Assembly (NCBI GenBank): GCA_030407005.1
Contig: JAUDYN010000002.1
Location: 2,170,001 to 2,234,000 of the forward strand
Direction: 5' to 3'
DNA length: 64,000 nucleotides
DNA from: Desarmillaria ectypa
Taxonomy: Eukaryota > Basidiomycota > Agaricomycetes > Agaricales > Physalacriaceae
Shown one piece after another: positions 13,066 through 26,553 of this stretch (the stretch's first letter is position 1; the number at the start of each line of letters is the position of its first letter). The translations under genes and the position numbers were made by a program. The notes beneath the pieces are model-generated. The model saw nothing but the letters and a program-made list of their open reading frames with translations, did not search any database and was not told the DNA's origin.

Positions 13066-15435
13066 TTATCCCCTTGTTAAAGCAGTTGTCCCAACTGCTA
13101 AGATTCTTCTTTGGGGGTGTCATTTTGTGATTCTTTTTGTTTGATCCAATATTAGTTGATTAGCCTTTTCCACTGGTCCTTGTCTGAGTTGATTATCCAT
13201 TTCTGGAGTCCATCTTTTCACTGTGCAAGGTAGGTGACATCACTGTTTTCTGAGTATTCATGGTTGAGGATTTTGACCACTGCCTTTTTTTGAGTTATGA
13301 TTTTGGTGATATATATGACTCAATTGATGTTTTTCTCATATTCAGCAATGGCTTCTTGGGCATTGCCCATTTCAGTGTCTCTGACCCAGGAGTTGTGCTC
13401 CCACATCCATCTCTTCCACTTAATGAAATAGTCAGTGACTACCTTTGACCATTGACCCTTCTTAGCTTATACCTGGCAAGTTTGCAAATCCAACACTTGT
13501 TTGATCTCATATTCTTCTTGTCTATCAACAAGGTCTGGAGGAGGTGGTGGTGGTTGTTGTTGATTAGGAAAGGAAGGTGTGACATATGGGGTGAGTAGTT
13601 TTTCATTGAATCATGGATGTATTCTCCAATGAGGTGGCAGTCTTAGTTTGTAGGCTGCTGCACTAGCCTTTTTGATGATCTTGAACAGTCTGGTTCATTT
13701 GTTGTCAAGTTTTTTCTTTGGTCATGAAAGATGAAGGTTGGCAGTATTGAGCCAAACCTTATTGCTGACTTGGTACTCTCATGCTGCTTGCTTTCTTTTG
13801 TTGTATTGATTCTTCATTTGTGTGGCTGCCCTTTCCAATGCCTCATGTACTTTTTTGTAGACTTGCATCATGGTTTCCATGAATTCTATGGCTGCTGGGT
13901 TGATGAATGGGGTTTCTCAAATTGATTTAGGAATAAGCTAGGGGTTTCTGCTGTATAGTGTCATAAATGAACTTTTGCCCATAGCTGAATGTATTTGGTT
14001 ATTATGGGTGAATTCTGCAAGTGGTAGCCATTCATTCCAGTCATTTTGCCAATGGTTGATGAAGATTTGAAGATACTTTTTGATCTTCTGGTTAACTTGT
14101 TCCATTTGTCCATCCATCTGAGAATGATAGGTGGTGAAAGCATTCTGAGAAATGTTTAACATTTAGTATAGTTCCTTCATAAATGTAGAGATGAATTGAG
14201 GTCCCTGATCTGAGATGACCACTTGAGGCATCCCATGCTTAGCATAGACATGATCATGGAGAATCCACACCCATTCTTCTGCTGATAGTTCTTTGTGACA
14301 GGCTATTAGAATGATGGCTTTGGAAAATTGATTTACTATGACTAGTAGTGCATCATAGCAATCAGATTTGGGGAGTCCTGTAACTATATCAACCAAAATA
14401 TGGGTCCAGAGGGAGATGGGAATGGTATCTGGGTGAAGAGAGGTGGCTCTGGCCTGGGTATTACTCTTGGTTCATTGACAGGTTTTATAACCTTTAATGT
14501 ATATGTTGATATCTCTTTTTAGCTTTGGCTATCAGTATTCCTGAAGTATTAGTTCAGTGGTCTTGGCTATGCCTGGGTGTCCTGCAGTGATATGATCATG
14601 ATGATGAGTGATAATCTCATCTCAGAGGGCTATGTCCCAAGGAATGTAGATGCATCCCTTGTAATACAATATTCCATCTTCCTGAGTGATTCCCCTTTCA
14701 TGATTAAGGAATTTGGCTATTCCTTGATCCCACTTGTCCTTTTGTTGAGTTGCATTATGTATGTGTTCTGCTTGCTTATCCATCATGGGCAGGATAAGTG
14801 TTTAGAAATGCTTGGGCATGAGAATGATCATATCATGATTGTCCCCTTTTCCCTGATCATGATTGTTGTATCAGCTGAGTAGATTGGCCTTTCTATTAGT
14901 CATTCCTGCTTTGTGCTGAAGATTAAAGTGGTATTCAGCTAGCTTGGTAACCCATTGAGCTTGCCAGCAGTTCAACTTCTGAGGTTTTCAGAAATACTGG
15001 AGATTTTGATGGTCTATCTAGATTTTGATTTCCTCTTTAGCACCTATTAGATAATGATGCCATTCTTCCAGGGTGAGCATAATGGCTAGCAATTCTTTAT
15101 CATAGATTTCATAATTGCATTCAGTGACAGTCAATACCTTGGACATGAAGGCTACCAGTCTCCATCTACTGTTTTGTTCTTAGCTAAGGATGGTGCTGAT
15201 GGCTCCATCACTTGCATCAGCTTCAATTCAAAACTTCCTATCATCAGATGGAATGGTCAGGATCACATTTGTGGTCATTTGCAACTTGAGTTGTCAAAAC
15301 ACTTGTTTCTGTTCTTCTCCTCACTTCCACTTGGCATTCCCAGTTAGTTGAGTGAGAGGTCAAATGATCTTGGAGTAGTCACATATGAACTTCTGGTAGA
15401 AATTCATGAATCCTAGGAAGGACTGTAACTCCTTC
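13066..15435 (-). pseudogene. G1 pol: chromodomain, integrase, RNase H, end of RT
   Basis: Starts next to the LTR with the reverse complement of a purine run (TATCCCCTTGTTAAAG). On the minus strand, integrase is clear at 14,396-13,938: DIVTGLPKSDCYDALLVIVN, then VISDQGPQFIS, then HSQMDGQMEQVNQKIKKY. The last catalytic glutamate region reads NQK instead of NQE. RNase H and the RT thumb lie at about 14,900-15,435. Numerous TGA stops. The sequence breaks at 15,436, where a plus-strand gypsy LTR starts. Confidence 0.75.
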
Positions 15436-17160
15436 TGTTACAATTTTTCTATTATCTTATTGCATTCTCCATTATATCGCTTACACATCATCAACATATC
15501 AACCAAAACACTGGTATTCAACCCTATCAAACCTCTCGCACTCTATCTATTCCTAATAGCTTCACCACAGTTGGCTCATGGTCACATGACTTCCAATGTT
15601 TGACACATGAACATTGGTATTTTATCTATTAATAAACTAGCACTTTCTATATAAAAAAAAGAATAGTTTTGTACTTACTCTCTATCTTTTGACTAAACTT
15701 AATCCATACACTGTCTTCTATATAATATCCAAAGACTAAAGCTGTCCTCTTATTATAGGTGATTGTCTGAATATGAGACAGTCTAAGAGTGATGTATGAT
15801 CCCAAGATTACATGTTAGAATGGGTCATAATATTAGTCAAAAGATTTATCACCTGCTTCTTCTATGCTAGCCATAAAAGCAGCAAAACCTTTATGCCCAA
15901 ACAAAATAAAAACAAATGAACAATTCCCCTTAGTATTGTAATTGGTGGTACTGCACTCCTTGTAATTTTTACAGCCCTCTTCATATTAGCATATAAGAAA
16001 GAGCTCCAAACTCTCCTCTGCCAAGAGTGGTGACCCCACTGCCAACTAACACTCCCACTCCACCCTTCCCAATATCCTCAACATAGCCTTCCCAGGAGGC
16101 CTTCTCCTACTAGACTGGGATCTAGAGAGGAGGAGATTCTCCCTCATTCCCAAGTCAGATTCACCAACCTCTCCTCCTCAGAGGAATTTGCAATCTGTGG
16201 GAAACCCACAATCTCAAACAATCAGGTGGAATGACCCACCAGTGCCCAGGAATATATAAGAAACATATGGGCTATGTTCAAAGACCCCCTGCCTGCATAT
16301 TTTCTGCCTCAATGTCCCTGTCCCCACTCTCCAACCTCATCCTGTCCCTACTTCAGAACCTGACACTCTGATGATCCAGGGATGGATCACAACCACCCCT
16401 ATAGCCTATGGGGCCATAACATCTAAAACTGAGGCTCATAGCCTTGAGGAGGAACTGAGTCCTCCTCATCTCTCCCTATCATTGAGCTCTCCAATGACTC
16501 CAACAGAGAACTTGATGTCATGACAATGTCTGCTCTCTTCCCTCCCAAAAGCCCCTTTAACATTGATGGGGCCAACTACAATTGGCCTGAGCTCTCTGAT
16601 GTTGATCGAGACTTATTTGGTCCCTTCAGGATCACCACCTGGAACCTATGATGAGCTGACATCAAGGCCCACATAGACTGGCCTGAGTCCAGGCCAGACA
16701 TGGATGAGTGGTTAGCACTCAATAGAGATGATCCCATACAGAGACCCAACTCAGAGCCCACCATTCAGGCCTATATACATGCCAACCAGCATCGCAATCT
16801 TTTCCCTCCTGCTGCAGGAGATTTAGTACCTGGGCTATGCTCTCAGACAGCAGCAGAATGATAGGAGTTAGGTCACTCTCTTCGACAACTCTAGCAACTG
16901 GAGGTCAACAGAAGAGAGGAGGATGGGTATGACACCCAACTTTGATAAATTCTCATACAATACAGGATACTATGGCAGGCTGGAATACTCCCAGCCCCAA
17001 TATATGAATTACCTGCACTATTCCCCTGATACACTGGCTCAACAGCCACAACCTCTGCCCAACTCACCACCATACAGTTGGGTATGACAACCAGATTACC
17101 ACTCATACCAGGATAGTAGTCTTTGATTTGCAAGTGCAGGAGATGAACCTGAATCAAGCA
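15436..17160 (+). mobile_element. Partial gypsy (5' LTR plus gag start) inserted in G1 RT
   Basis: LTR 15,436-15,832 (TGTTAC...CATAATA), then the primer site TTAGTCAAAAGAT at 15,833-15,845. Its exact reverse complement ATCTTTTGACTAA lies inside the LTR at 15,684-15,696. The micro-ORF is at 15,893-16,033. Decayed proline-rich gag continues to about 17,160, where minus-strand G1 RT resumes. About 420 bp of G1 RT is missing across the insert by comparison with GY, and no 3' half exists, so this is an insertion with deletion or a recombination scar. Confidence 0.7.
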
Positions 17161-18322
17161 CTACCCATTGAACATCTAACTTGGAGAAGTATTTGGCTCC
17201 TCATAGTTTGTCAATAAGTTCAGAGATTAGAGGAAGGGGATATCAGTTTTTGATTGTCATCTCATTCAGTTTTCAATAATCCTGAATGGGATAAAGTGAT
17301 CCATTCTTTTTCTTTACAAAGAAGAATGAGGATGTGAATGGAGATTTTGAGGGATAGATATATCCAGAGCTCAAGTTCTCATTGAGAAACTTATCAAGCT
17401 GTTCCTGTTTATTTCAGTTCAATAGGTAGACTTTGCAGTCTAGTGTGGGCTTTGCATTGGGAATCAATTCAATAGCATGATCTCAGGACTTTTGTTCCAG
17501 TAATTTATTGAAGTTTTCTTTCAAAAACAGATCCTGGAAACTTCAATATTGAGAGTGTACTAACTCCTCAAAGGTCTTCTTCAGCTTCTCTGTATGGGTG
17601 GCAGCTGGTAAGTCATTGGCATAGTGTACCACTCATATGACCAATTCTTCCTGCATGTTGACAGTGAGAATAGTCTTGCCATCCTCTAGCTCTTCATCCC
17701 ATTTGTCTTCATCATCAGCATTGGAAAGAGGAATGGGATTCTTGATGCATTGGCAGCATCTGAAAATCATCTTTCCAGTTTTCCAGTTGATGATCAGGTT
17801 GTGGCACTTTAGCCAGTCATGACCCAGATATATTGCTTTGGATTCTAAGTCTGTAATAGCAAGGTTGATTCTTTTAGTATGCCTGCCAATTGTCATTCTG
17901 AGTTTGATAAACTCAGTAATGTTACTGGCCTTATTGTGGGTTCTGTCTGCATTGTACATAGGAATCAGGGTGGTGGCTTGTCAAGTGTCTAGGCCATGGT
18001 CATGGACATAGATGCAGTCAATCAAACTGCCAGTACAGCCACTGTCAAGTAGGGCTCTGGTAATGAGGATCTTCTTTTCTGTATATGAGGCAATCTGTAT
18101 GTTGACTATGAAGCCTCTTTCAGAACTCTTAGTGCTATGGATATATTGGATAGGTTCCTGTAATTTATAGAGATGCTTGTGGGCATTATCTCCTTCATGC
18201 TGTAAGCTCTTTATGAGCTCATCAGTAATTTCTCTGAGTCATTTGGGATGAACCCATGTGAAAAGGGTGGCTTTGGTAATAGCTGTGGTTTTGGCTGTTT
18301 GGATAGCATGTAGAATCTAATC
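17161..18322 (-). pseudogene. G1 RT N-terminus and protease
   Basis: Minus strand. The aspartic protease site reads RALLDSGCTGSLIDCIYVHD at about 18,060-18,000, a DSG-type retropepsin. It is followed by the conserved YLGHDWLKCHNLIINWKTGK stretch and an acidic linker EDKWDEELEDG (17,959-17,633). RT N-terminal sequence occupies 17,161-17,600. Several TGA codons interrupt it. Gag C-terminal sequence runs from about 18,100 up to the C1 insertion. Confidence 0.75.
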
Positions 18323-18327
18323 TACTC

Positions 18328-18631
18328 TATTGAAGATGTGCTCAGCTGCATATGGCAATCCAGCAATTGGAGCAACATTGAAGCACATGAACCTTCATGC
18401 ACCTTCTCCTTGACTCAATTGCCTGTCTGCTCACTCAGCAATGAGTCAGACATGGACACTAGTAGATGATAGTATATTCTAAAAGTACCCACCTTGTAGT
18501 ATATATACCAGGCAGACCAGCCTACTAATAATACAGATTCATACTCTCACTCTCACCCACATCTCTCACATAGTCAAGTCTCATAGTTTACCATTGCAAT
18601 CATAACCTCTGTTGCACACTCTTTTACAACA
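18328..18631 (+). repeat. C1 5' LTR
   Basis: Begins TATTGAAG (TG mutated to TA) and ends ACAACA. Contains TATATATA upstream of the presumed start. Against the 3' LTR the paired differences include CA here opposite TG there (as in AACATTG/AATGTTA), consistent with a lost CpG. Confidence 0.9.
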
Positions 18632-18716
18632 GGTTATGGGCCCCAGCCCTAACTAATCTACAGAAGACTCACTATAATTAATTACCTTGCTGAACTACAA
18701 TCCACCCCCATATATC

Positions 18717-21700
18717 ATGTCCAACACTGCACCCTCATTATTATTCCATATTGAGCTACTCCAGGAGCACAACTGGGTTCCATGGAAGCATTGCATCACT
18801 GCAATCCTGTGAGAATGAGCTCTGTTGAAGTACACCAATGGAACACTGAATAAACTGATTCTGACAGACCCAAATTTGCCAACTAAGGAAGAAATGGATG
18901 AAATCACAAAGTGAGAAGAGGGAGATGGATGAGTGCAGACCCAAATCGAGCTCACGTTGAGTGACTTGCAGATGATACACATTGCGGGGGCAAAAACATC
19001 AGCCAAAATATGGATGCAGCTCAAATTAGTAAAAGAAGCTAGAGGAAAATTGGGAATACTCACACACTGATGCCGTCTTTACTGCACTGTGGCCAATGAG
19101 TCCACAGACATTGTTGAGCATACCACAGAAATGTGCTGAATCCAGGAAGAGCTTGGCATGCTGGGGAGTATCATCACTGATGAAGACTTTCTGATGCTAC
19201 TTGTATCATCACTACCAGAATCCTGGGACCAGTTCACATCAGCATACCTAGGATCCACTGGAAATAACCCAACAGTCATGTTGCATGAGTTCATTGCCAT
19301 CATTCTGGAAGAGAACTGTCGATGGATTAAAAAATCTGGTGGAAGCAAAGCTGCCATATATGGGTGCAATAACAGAAAGACAGATAGCAGAAGCAGCTGA
19401 GAGAACTCCACATTGGGGAAGGTCTCTGATGATGTTGAGTGTTGAAACTGCCATAAGCAAGGCCACATATCAGCACAGTGTTGGTCCAAGGGTGGCAGCC
19501 AAGAAGGGAAAGGTCCAGGCAGAAAGCAGGGACAGAAGAAGAAGGAAAGATCTAATCAGGCAAAAGATTCAGGAAATGTGAAGGATGATGTTGTCAAAGC
19601 CACCTACAATATAGAGTCTAAGCCCCAATTTGACTCATATTTCTCCACTTACAGCTGGCTATCTGACTCTGGAACAATCTCATATATATCCAATTGCCAA
19701 GAAACCTTCATAGACTTCAAGCCACTTGAGGCCATGACCATCACAGGCATTGGAAATATGTCTGTTTGAGCACTAGGCCAAGGAACAGTCCTGTTAGACT
19801 GCAAAGTCAATGGGAAAACTGTCACTCACAAACTGAAAGATGTACTCTATGCACTGAATGCTGTAAACAACCTAATCTCAATCAGCAGGCTTGACGATGC
19901 TGGTATAGAAGCTTCATTCAAGAATGGCATAATCCAGTTTCTCCAACAGGATGGGAAAATCCTGGTGGAAGGAAAGAAGACACACTGTTTGTATTTAATG
20001 AATGCTCGAGCATGTGACACTGTATGAGAACAGTCAAACATTGCTGACACCAAAAATACAAACATATGGAATGCTTGGCATAAATGCATGGGACATCTAG
20101 GGAAGTCAGGGTTAGAGCGATTGAAGAGGGAAGGATTGGTGGAAGGATTCATAGCTAATGACAACTCATCTCCACTCAGTCAATGTGAAGCTTGCATCCA
20201 AGCCAAGATGACTCTTCACCCATTCCCACAAGAAGCAAAATATCAAAGTGAGAAACCAGGGGAAACCATGCATGGTGACATCTGGGGACCAGCCTGAGTT
20301 GAGTCCCTGCAGAAGTCAAAATACAACATCATGCTTATGGATGATGCAACCCAGCAATGTACACCTGAATTCATGAAATCAAAGTCAGAAGCATTCCAGA
20401 AGATTAAAGAATATGTCACCTTCATTGAAACACAGTATGGATTCACACCAAAGACACTACATGTTGACAATGCAAAGGAACTCACTAGTGGGGAGGTCAA
20501 ACAATGGTTGAAGAAGAAAGGGATATGATGACTCACACTAGCACCATACACACACTCATCTAATGGTGTAGCTAAATGCTTTAATCACATGCTAGTGGAG
20601 CTAGCATGAGCCATAATGATGGCCAACAACATACCATCATTCCTGTGGGAGACAGCAATAGAATATGCAGCATACATCAGAAACTGTGCACCAATGCAAG
20701 CTCTTGACAGAAAAACACCTGAAGAAGCATGGACAGGAAGAAAACCCAATGTCTCACATCTACAAGAGTTCAGTTGTGCAGTCTAGATCAAATGGGAAGA
20801 AATCAGTCTTTCAAAGCTGGGCAGAAACTCAGGAAAAGCAAAGAAACATATCTTTGTGGGATTCATAGAGGATGTGACAGTTATCAAATACTATGATACA
20901 GAACTTCACACAATCCAAGAATCCTGGAACTATAAGTTTATTGAGCCCATGGCTATAAAACAAAGCACAGACAATGTGCGGCTTGAGAGGGAGGCAGCAG
21001 AGATGAACAATCCGCCATTGCTAAAGGGAGCTGAAGAAGGAAGTCAGCAAACCACATCATTACAGCTCAAAACCAAAGAAACCCCTAAGCCAACACCAGA
21101 AGCAATATGACATACCTCATGTATCACTAGTAATCACAACTATCACAAGCTCAACAACCCCAATGCATAGAAAGCAGCACCATCACAAACTCCATTGGCC
21201 TTATCTGAACATCCCCCAGAATCAACAAATATTGCAATGACTCAAAGCTATATTGCCAGTAATGGTGAGCACATTAATCATGACAACTTCCCATGAAGCC
21301 TTGCAGAGGCACAAGAATCAGCAGAATGGCCTGAATGGAAGAAGGCTATGGATGAGGAAATGTCAATGATTAGAGAAATGGGGACTTACAAGCTCAAGGA
21401 TCTACTAGAGGGACATGAAACTATAGGCTGCAGATGGACCTACATAAAGAAATATGATGAGCATGGAAAAGTTCTACACTATAAAGCCCACCTCATAGCA
21501 CAAGGCTACTCACAGATTCCAGGAGTCAATTTTATGGAAACATTCACACCAGTCATCTGTCTCGAATCTGTTCATGCTGCACTAGGTATAGCTGCCATCA
21601 AAAACCTCGAAATTGGTCAAATGGACATTAGAGGAGCTTATCTCAATGGAGAACTTGAGGAAGAAATATATATGCACCAGCCTCCAGGCTATGATGATGA

Positions 21701-22841
21701 ATCAGGATGCATCTGCAAATTATACAAGACTCTCTATAGGTTAAAACAGTCAGGATGTGAGTGGAACTATGAATTCAATAGGAAACTCACCTCCATTGGA
21801 TTCTCAAAGCTTGAAGTTGACCATTGCATCTATAAACACATCCAAAACAGCAGGATAGTATTTCTGACTGTATGGGTTGATGACCTGCTGATCTTCACAG
21901 AAATACCTGAGGATCTAGACAGAGTAAAAAAGGAGTTAGCAGAGCTATTCAATATCAAAGATATGGGAGAGCTGAAAAAAATCATTGGGATCGAAATAGA
22001 GAGGAACTGCAACCACAACACCATCTCATTATTCCAGCAACAATACATCAAGGGAATACTCATCTGTTTTAGCCTCCACAATGTATCACCCATTACCACT
22101 CCACTTGATCCTAATATCACCCTGTGGAAGCAACCAGCTGATGAACATGTTGAGCCTACCATCCAAGACAGATATCAGTCTGCTATTGGCTCATTGATGT
22201 ATGCCATGATTTGCACATAGCCTGACATTGCATATGCCATACAGTTGTTAAGCCAGTTCTCAAATAACCCAGGTCCCAAACACTGGTCAGCTGTAAAGTG
22301 AGTGTTTAAGTATCTATCTGAAACTAAGGACTTAAAGCTCACCTTCTGAGCCAATAAAGAACATGAGATTCTCAGTGCTGGATACACAGATGCAGATTAT
22401 GCATCCAACCCAGATGACTGAAAGTCAGTCTCAGGCTACACCTACCTGTTGGGAGGTGGAGTGTTTGCATGGTCATCCAAGAAACAGTTGACCATTGCCT
22501 TGTCATCCACAGAAGCAGAATACATGGCTCTAGCACATGCAATGCATCAAGCAATCTGGAATTGCAATTTCTTAGCCAAATTGGGTTATATTCAAGAAGA
22601 ACCTACTCTGGTATTTGAAGACAACCAATCCATGATCGCCATTACCAGAGATCCACAATATCACATGTGGTCAAAGCACTTTGATGTGCAGAATCATTTT
22701 GTCCATGAAAAAGTAGAATCTGGGATCAGTGAACTATTGTATTGCCCCACCGATGAAATGGTTGCTGACATTTTTACGAAAGCATTGCCAAGACCCAAGC
22801 ATGAGAAGCTCATTCGCAAATTAGGCCTATTGCCATCTTGA
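18717..22841 (+). pseudogene. C1 gag-pol polyprotein (Copia), multiply interrupted
   Basis: Single Copia-order polyprotein. Gag from ATG 18717; CCHC knuckle CHKQGHISAQCW (about 19,446); protease WLSDSGT (about 19,660); pre-integrase WHKCMGHLGKSGLERL (about 20,073); integrase with GDIWGPA, DDATQQ and DNAKELT; RT from about 21,330 with DIRGAYLNGELEEEIYMHQP and the catalytic VWVDDLLIF (WVDD in place of the usual YVDD); RNase H with YTDADYASNPDD, LSSTEAEYMA and FTKALPRPKHEKL. It ends TGA 22841, seven bases before the 3' LTR. In-frame stops are mostly TGA, matching decay of CGA or TGG codons. The RT segment 21,348-22,217 is open over 290 codons. Confidence 0.92.
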
Positions 22842-22848
22842 GAGAGAG

Positions 22849-23152
22849 TGTTGAAGATGCACTTAACTGCATATGGCAATTCAGCAATTGGAGCAATGTT
22901 AAAGCATGTGAACCTTCACGCACCTTCTCCTTGACTCAATTGCCTGTCTGCTCACTCAGCAATGAGTCAGACATAGACACTAGTAGATGATAGTATATTC
23001 TAAAAGTACCCACCTTGTAGTATATATACCAGGCAGACCAGCCTACTAATAACATAGATTCATACTCTCACTCTCACCCACATCTCTCATATGGTCAAGT
23101 CTCATAGTTTACCACTGCAATCATAACCTCCATTGCACACTCTTTTACAACA
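22849..23152 (+). repeat. C1 3' LTR
   Basis: TGTTGAAG...ACAACA, 304 bp, same length as the 5' copy. It retains one CpG (TTCACGCACC) that is TG in the 5' LTR. Confidence 0.9.
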
Positions 23153-23157
23153 TACTC

Positions 23158-26100
23158 TGAATGGTTTGTACCAGTACTAGTCAGGGACCCCCTTGTTAGG
23201 TTGTGCTTCAGTGTCAGAGGTTGGGGATTTCTTTTCTTGTTGTGCCTTCCAGAGAAGGAAAGCCATGTCATCTTCTTTGTCAGGTATCTCGATGATAGTA
23301 ATCTTCTGCCCCCTTTTTACTACCTGGGCACTGGTGAATCCTGCCTGTTTTTCAGCTTTCTTGTCATCTGATGGGGTGTTGGTGCCTAATGGAGGGATAG
23401 GAGAATTTAGGTTGTATTTTTTGCAGATATCATTCTCCATGTCGAAGGGTCAATTGAGGATAGTGGGGTTGTCTCAGGTCATTAGCACCAACAGTTTGGA
23501 CTTTTCCTTTTCCTGCAGGTCATATGACCCACTTCTCCTAGGGTTGCCAGCTTGGAAAATGGCTGCTTTTAGAGTGTTGTCAAGAGATCCCTTCATTGTT
23601 TGGCCTTGGTAGATGCTTGAGACATTTTCCACTGACTCTGGTGAAGTGTGACTTGACCCCTTCAGGGATGCTGAGACTTTTGGCTTTAGAGGCCCAAAGG
23701 TATCCTGCTGACTTGTCTTGGTCCCAAGCATAGCCCATATTATGGTGCCAGCATCACCTGGCAAATTCTGTGCTTCATTGGAGGCTTAGGATTCAGTATA
23801 GATTATTGTGTTATTATGTGTCATCAGTTCATGATATCAGTTTTTTGATTCTTTCAGTGGGTTTATGATAGAAGCAGGAAAAATAAAGTCATATTGAGAG
23901 TCATGTACAGATATAGATTGACCTACAGATAAATAAGACCATCCAGCAGAAGTCAGGGACACACCAATTGAAGTTCTGGTCATGCAAGAGGAATCAAGCT
24001 CTTGGTGACCTAAGTTTTTATCTCCTCAATTTTGGTGTCATTCTTTTCTTCCTCCTTAGTGACCATCACTGACCAAATATCTCTGTACTCCTTTTTTGGG
24101 CAATCCTTAGCCATGTGGCCCTTCTCATTGCACCAGAAGCAGTGACCTTCTGCCTTGCATCAGTCAACCTTTATTGGTTGTCTTTGTCCACTATACATGG
24201 TTCACCACCCTATTGTGGAGTCTCTACCAGCACCTGTGGCTGTCATTGGTTTGAGAACCAATGAACTTGATGCTCCAGTAGTTTGTTTGCTACCAGGGTG
24301 TGTTTGAAGGCATAGTGCATCTTTCTTCTGTCCTTCATATGATACTCTGGAGGTCTGATTGAAGACCCACTTTTGCTGTCATTCCTCATACATATAGAGA
24401 ATTCATTCCTTCTACTCCAGATATGTTCAGGGAATATTAACACCCATATTTGAAATGAATGTTGTATAGAAGGAGAGTACTCCAATTCAGACTGCTTTCA
24501 CTATCATGCCACATTCACTTTCATTAATCTATTATCCAGCTAGTTTAGCCTCATCTTCCAGCTTCTGGAAGTAGTGGCTTGCCAGCTAGGTTCTCATCCA
24601 GAGGTTGAACATCTTCTTTTCATGTATTTCCTCAATCACTAGATCTCAGAATTGTTGGATGACCAACTTGATGAACTCTTTCCAACTAGGGTATCAGAAA
24701 TAGGCAGCAGTTCCACTCCAGTTATTGATTACCTAATATTTGGATCTTTTGTAGAACCACCAGTCTTTAGCCACCCCTTCAAAGTGAAAAGTGGTGAAGA
24801 GTATGAGATGTGACAGTAATTGAAAATAGTGTCAGAATATTTTGAAATAAGTGATACAATTGCCTATAAATCATTCAATATTATCATAGTCCCCCTTAAA
24901 TGACTTTAGGGGCTGGACCAGGATGAGCTTGATGCCCAAATAGGGAGCTTTGTCAGGTGCATTCCTGACAGAGTTTGGATAGAGATCCAGAGGGGCTTGT
25001 CTGGGAGGCAGACATGGGATCAAGTATTGATCTGGTTGAGGAGCAGGTTTCTTTGGTGGTTCCCAGAGTCAACCTTGTTCTGGCTGCTTCCCCTTGTTTG
25101 AGAGCTGCCAGAAGTCTGCATGGAGGTTCTGTGCTGCTTCAGCAGCCTCTAGTTCCTGATGGAGTTCTGTTATCTATCACTCCTTTTAGACTAGTTGTTT
25201 CTTAGCTGTCTGAATTCATTCTTCTGCAGATGGCCATGGTTCTTTCACAGAGCCTGAGCTAGGGTCTGGATCTTCTCCCACACCCATGAATAGAAGGCTT
25301 CTTCCTGAGAAGAAAGAGAAGCCTAATTGTTGGACTTGGCTTGTCAGTAGTGAGTTGGGTAAGGGTTGGGGTTGATGTACAGGTGTGTCAAGAGGGTAAT
25401 TCAGATAAGACATGTATTAAGGCTGGATTAATTCCAGCCCAGCATAAAATCCTGCATTGTATGTAAAACTATTGAAACTCAGCCTCCCTCCTGTCAAGGT
25501 CTGGCTGATCATTCTTCCTTCAGGCCAGTACCTGAAGGGCATGTTCCAGTTCCCTTTGTTTGTTGGCAGTTCTTGTTCATAATTCAGATACTCTATTCTC
25601 TGCCAAAGGGGGGTAAAGTTTCTGGTTCCTGTTGGCATGAATTCTGGTGTATATAATGGCACCAGCTTCTAGGCCTCAGATTAGATCCCTGTGGTTGAGT
25701 GTGAGGTATTTATCCATGTCAGGATGAATTTCTGGCCAGAGGGTTCTTGATTCAATATCATCCCTTTGAAGTTCTTAGGCTTCACTTTGGAAGGGTCTGA
25801 GTAGGGCTCAGTCTGTGTCTGAAAGGCTGGGCCACTTGTAGTCAGGCCCCTCAGTGTTAAAGAGGTTGTTGGCTCCTCAGAGAGTGGTTGGGGGTGGGGA
25901 GTCACTGGGGATATTGATGAGAAGGAGAGAGGATGTGGAGTCACTTCTCTCTCTATCTGTTGGCCAAGATTTGTGCTTCTGGGTGATGGCCCAGAGACTA
26001 TAGGGGTGGTTGGGATGGGACATACCCATCCCAGTGTTGTTTGTGTATTGTACTCATATATGAGCTGGATAGGCAGAGGCATATGAAGGTGGTGAGTCAT

Positions 26101-26401
26101 TAGGGGTTCAGAACCTACCCTGTAGGTTCTGTGTATATTTCTCCATGGTAGAGGGTCATTCCAGCCTGGCATGCTGGCAGGTCTGGTCTGTCCAATACAT
26201 TGGGAACTCATCAGATGATTGGGAGATAAAGGTGATTCTGTGGTGAGAGAGGACCTCTTTCTGAGAGGGTGCCAGATCTGCAGAATCCACTCTTGCAGGG
26301 CTGGTCTCTAGGAAAGGACATAGTGAAGTGGGAAGGGTGGGGGTCTCTGTGGTCATAGAACTCTTTATCTGCATAAATAGGTCTGAATTTCTCCTCCCCA
26401 C
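23158..26401 (-). pseudogene. G1 gag, decayed
   Basis: Minus-strand gag from ATG at 26,401 (MGRRNSDLFMQ) through a proline-rich region, the capsid-like core, the CCHC knuckle (about 24,120) and the C-terminal linker at 23,440-23,177, which contains KITIIEIPDKEDDMAFLLW, the same linker seen in FE and GY. There are many frame breaks. The start overlaps the upstream micro-ORF in another frame. Confidence 0.7.
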
Positions 26402-26499
26402 ATTAGAAATATGAGAGCAGTGAAAAATACAAGTAAAAATGTGTCACTGATGGCAGTATTGAGAGCAATAGTTCATTGTTTCCAGGATTCATTGGTCAT
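26365..26499 (-). pseudogene. G1 single-helix micro-ORF upstream of and overlapping gag
   Basis: 44 codons from ATG 26,499 to a stop at 26,365. One internal TGA precedes a hydrophobic helix TFLLVFFTALIFLMW followed by GGEIQTYLCR. It is the same length as the GO copy. It overlaps gag ATG 26,401 in a different frame. The helix is conserved in six copies in this window. Function unknown. Confidence 0.6.
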
Positions 26500-26553
26500 G
26501 CAGATGTCTCTTCATGGATGGCAGTGAAGAGAGAGATGAATCTTTCAATTAAT

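Larger units (their letters stand above)
18328..23152 (+). mobile_element. Complete Copia retrotransposon C1 with TSD
   Basis: 4,825 bp bounded by 304-bp LTRs (18,328-18,631 and 22,849-23,152). It is flanked by a perfect 5-bp duplication TACTC (18,323-18,327 and 23,153-23,157). A primer site GGTTATGGGCCCCAGCC follows the 5' LTR, as in Copia elements primed by the initiator Met tRNA or a fragment of it. The target is the gag of G1; the G1 sequence joins perfectly when C1 is removed. The LTRs differ at few sites, nearly all transitions. Confidence 0.93.

Noticed and set aside
26365..26499. Discarding the micro-ORF as chance because of its internal TGA in G1
   Set aside because: The TGA fits CGA decay seen throughout the block, and the frame is uninterrupted in FE, GO and the 60,121 copy, so the ORF is kept as a feature.
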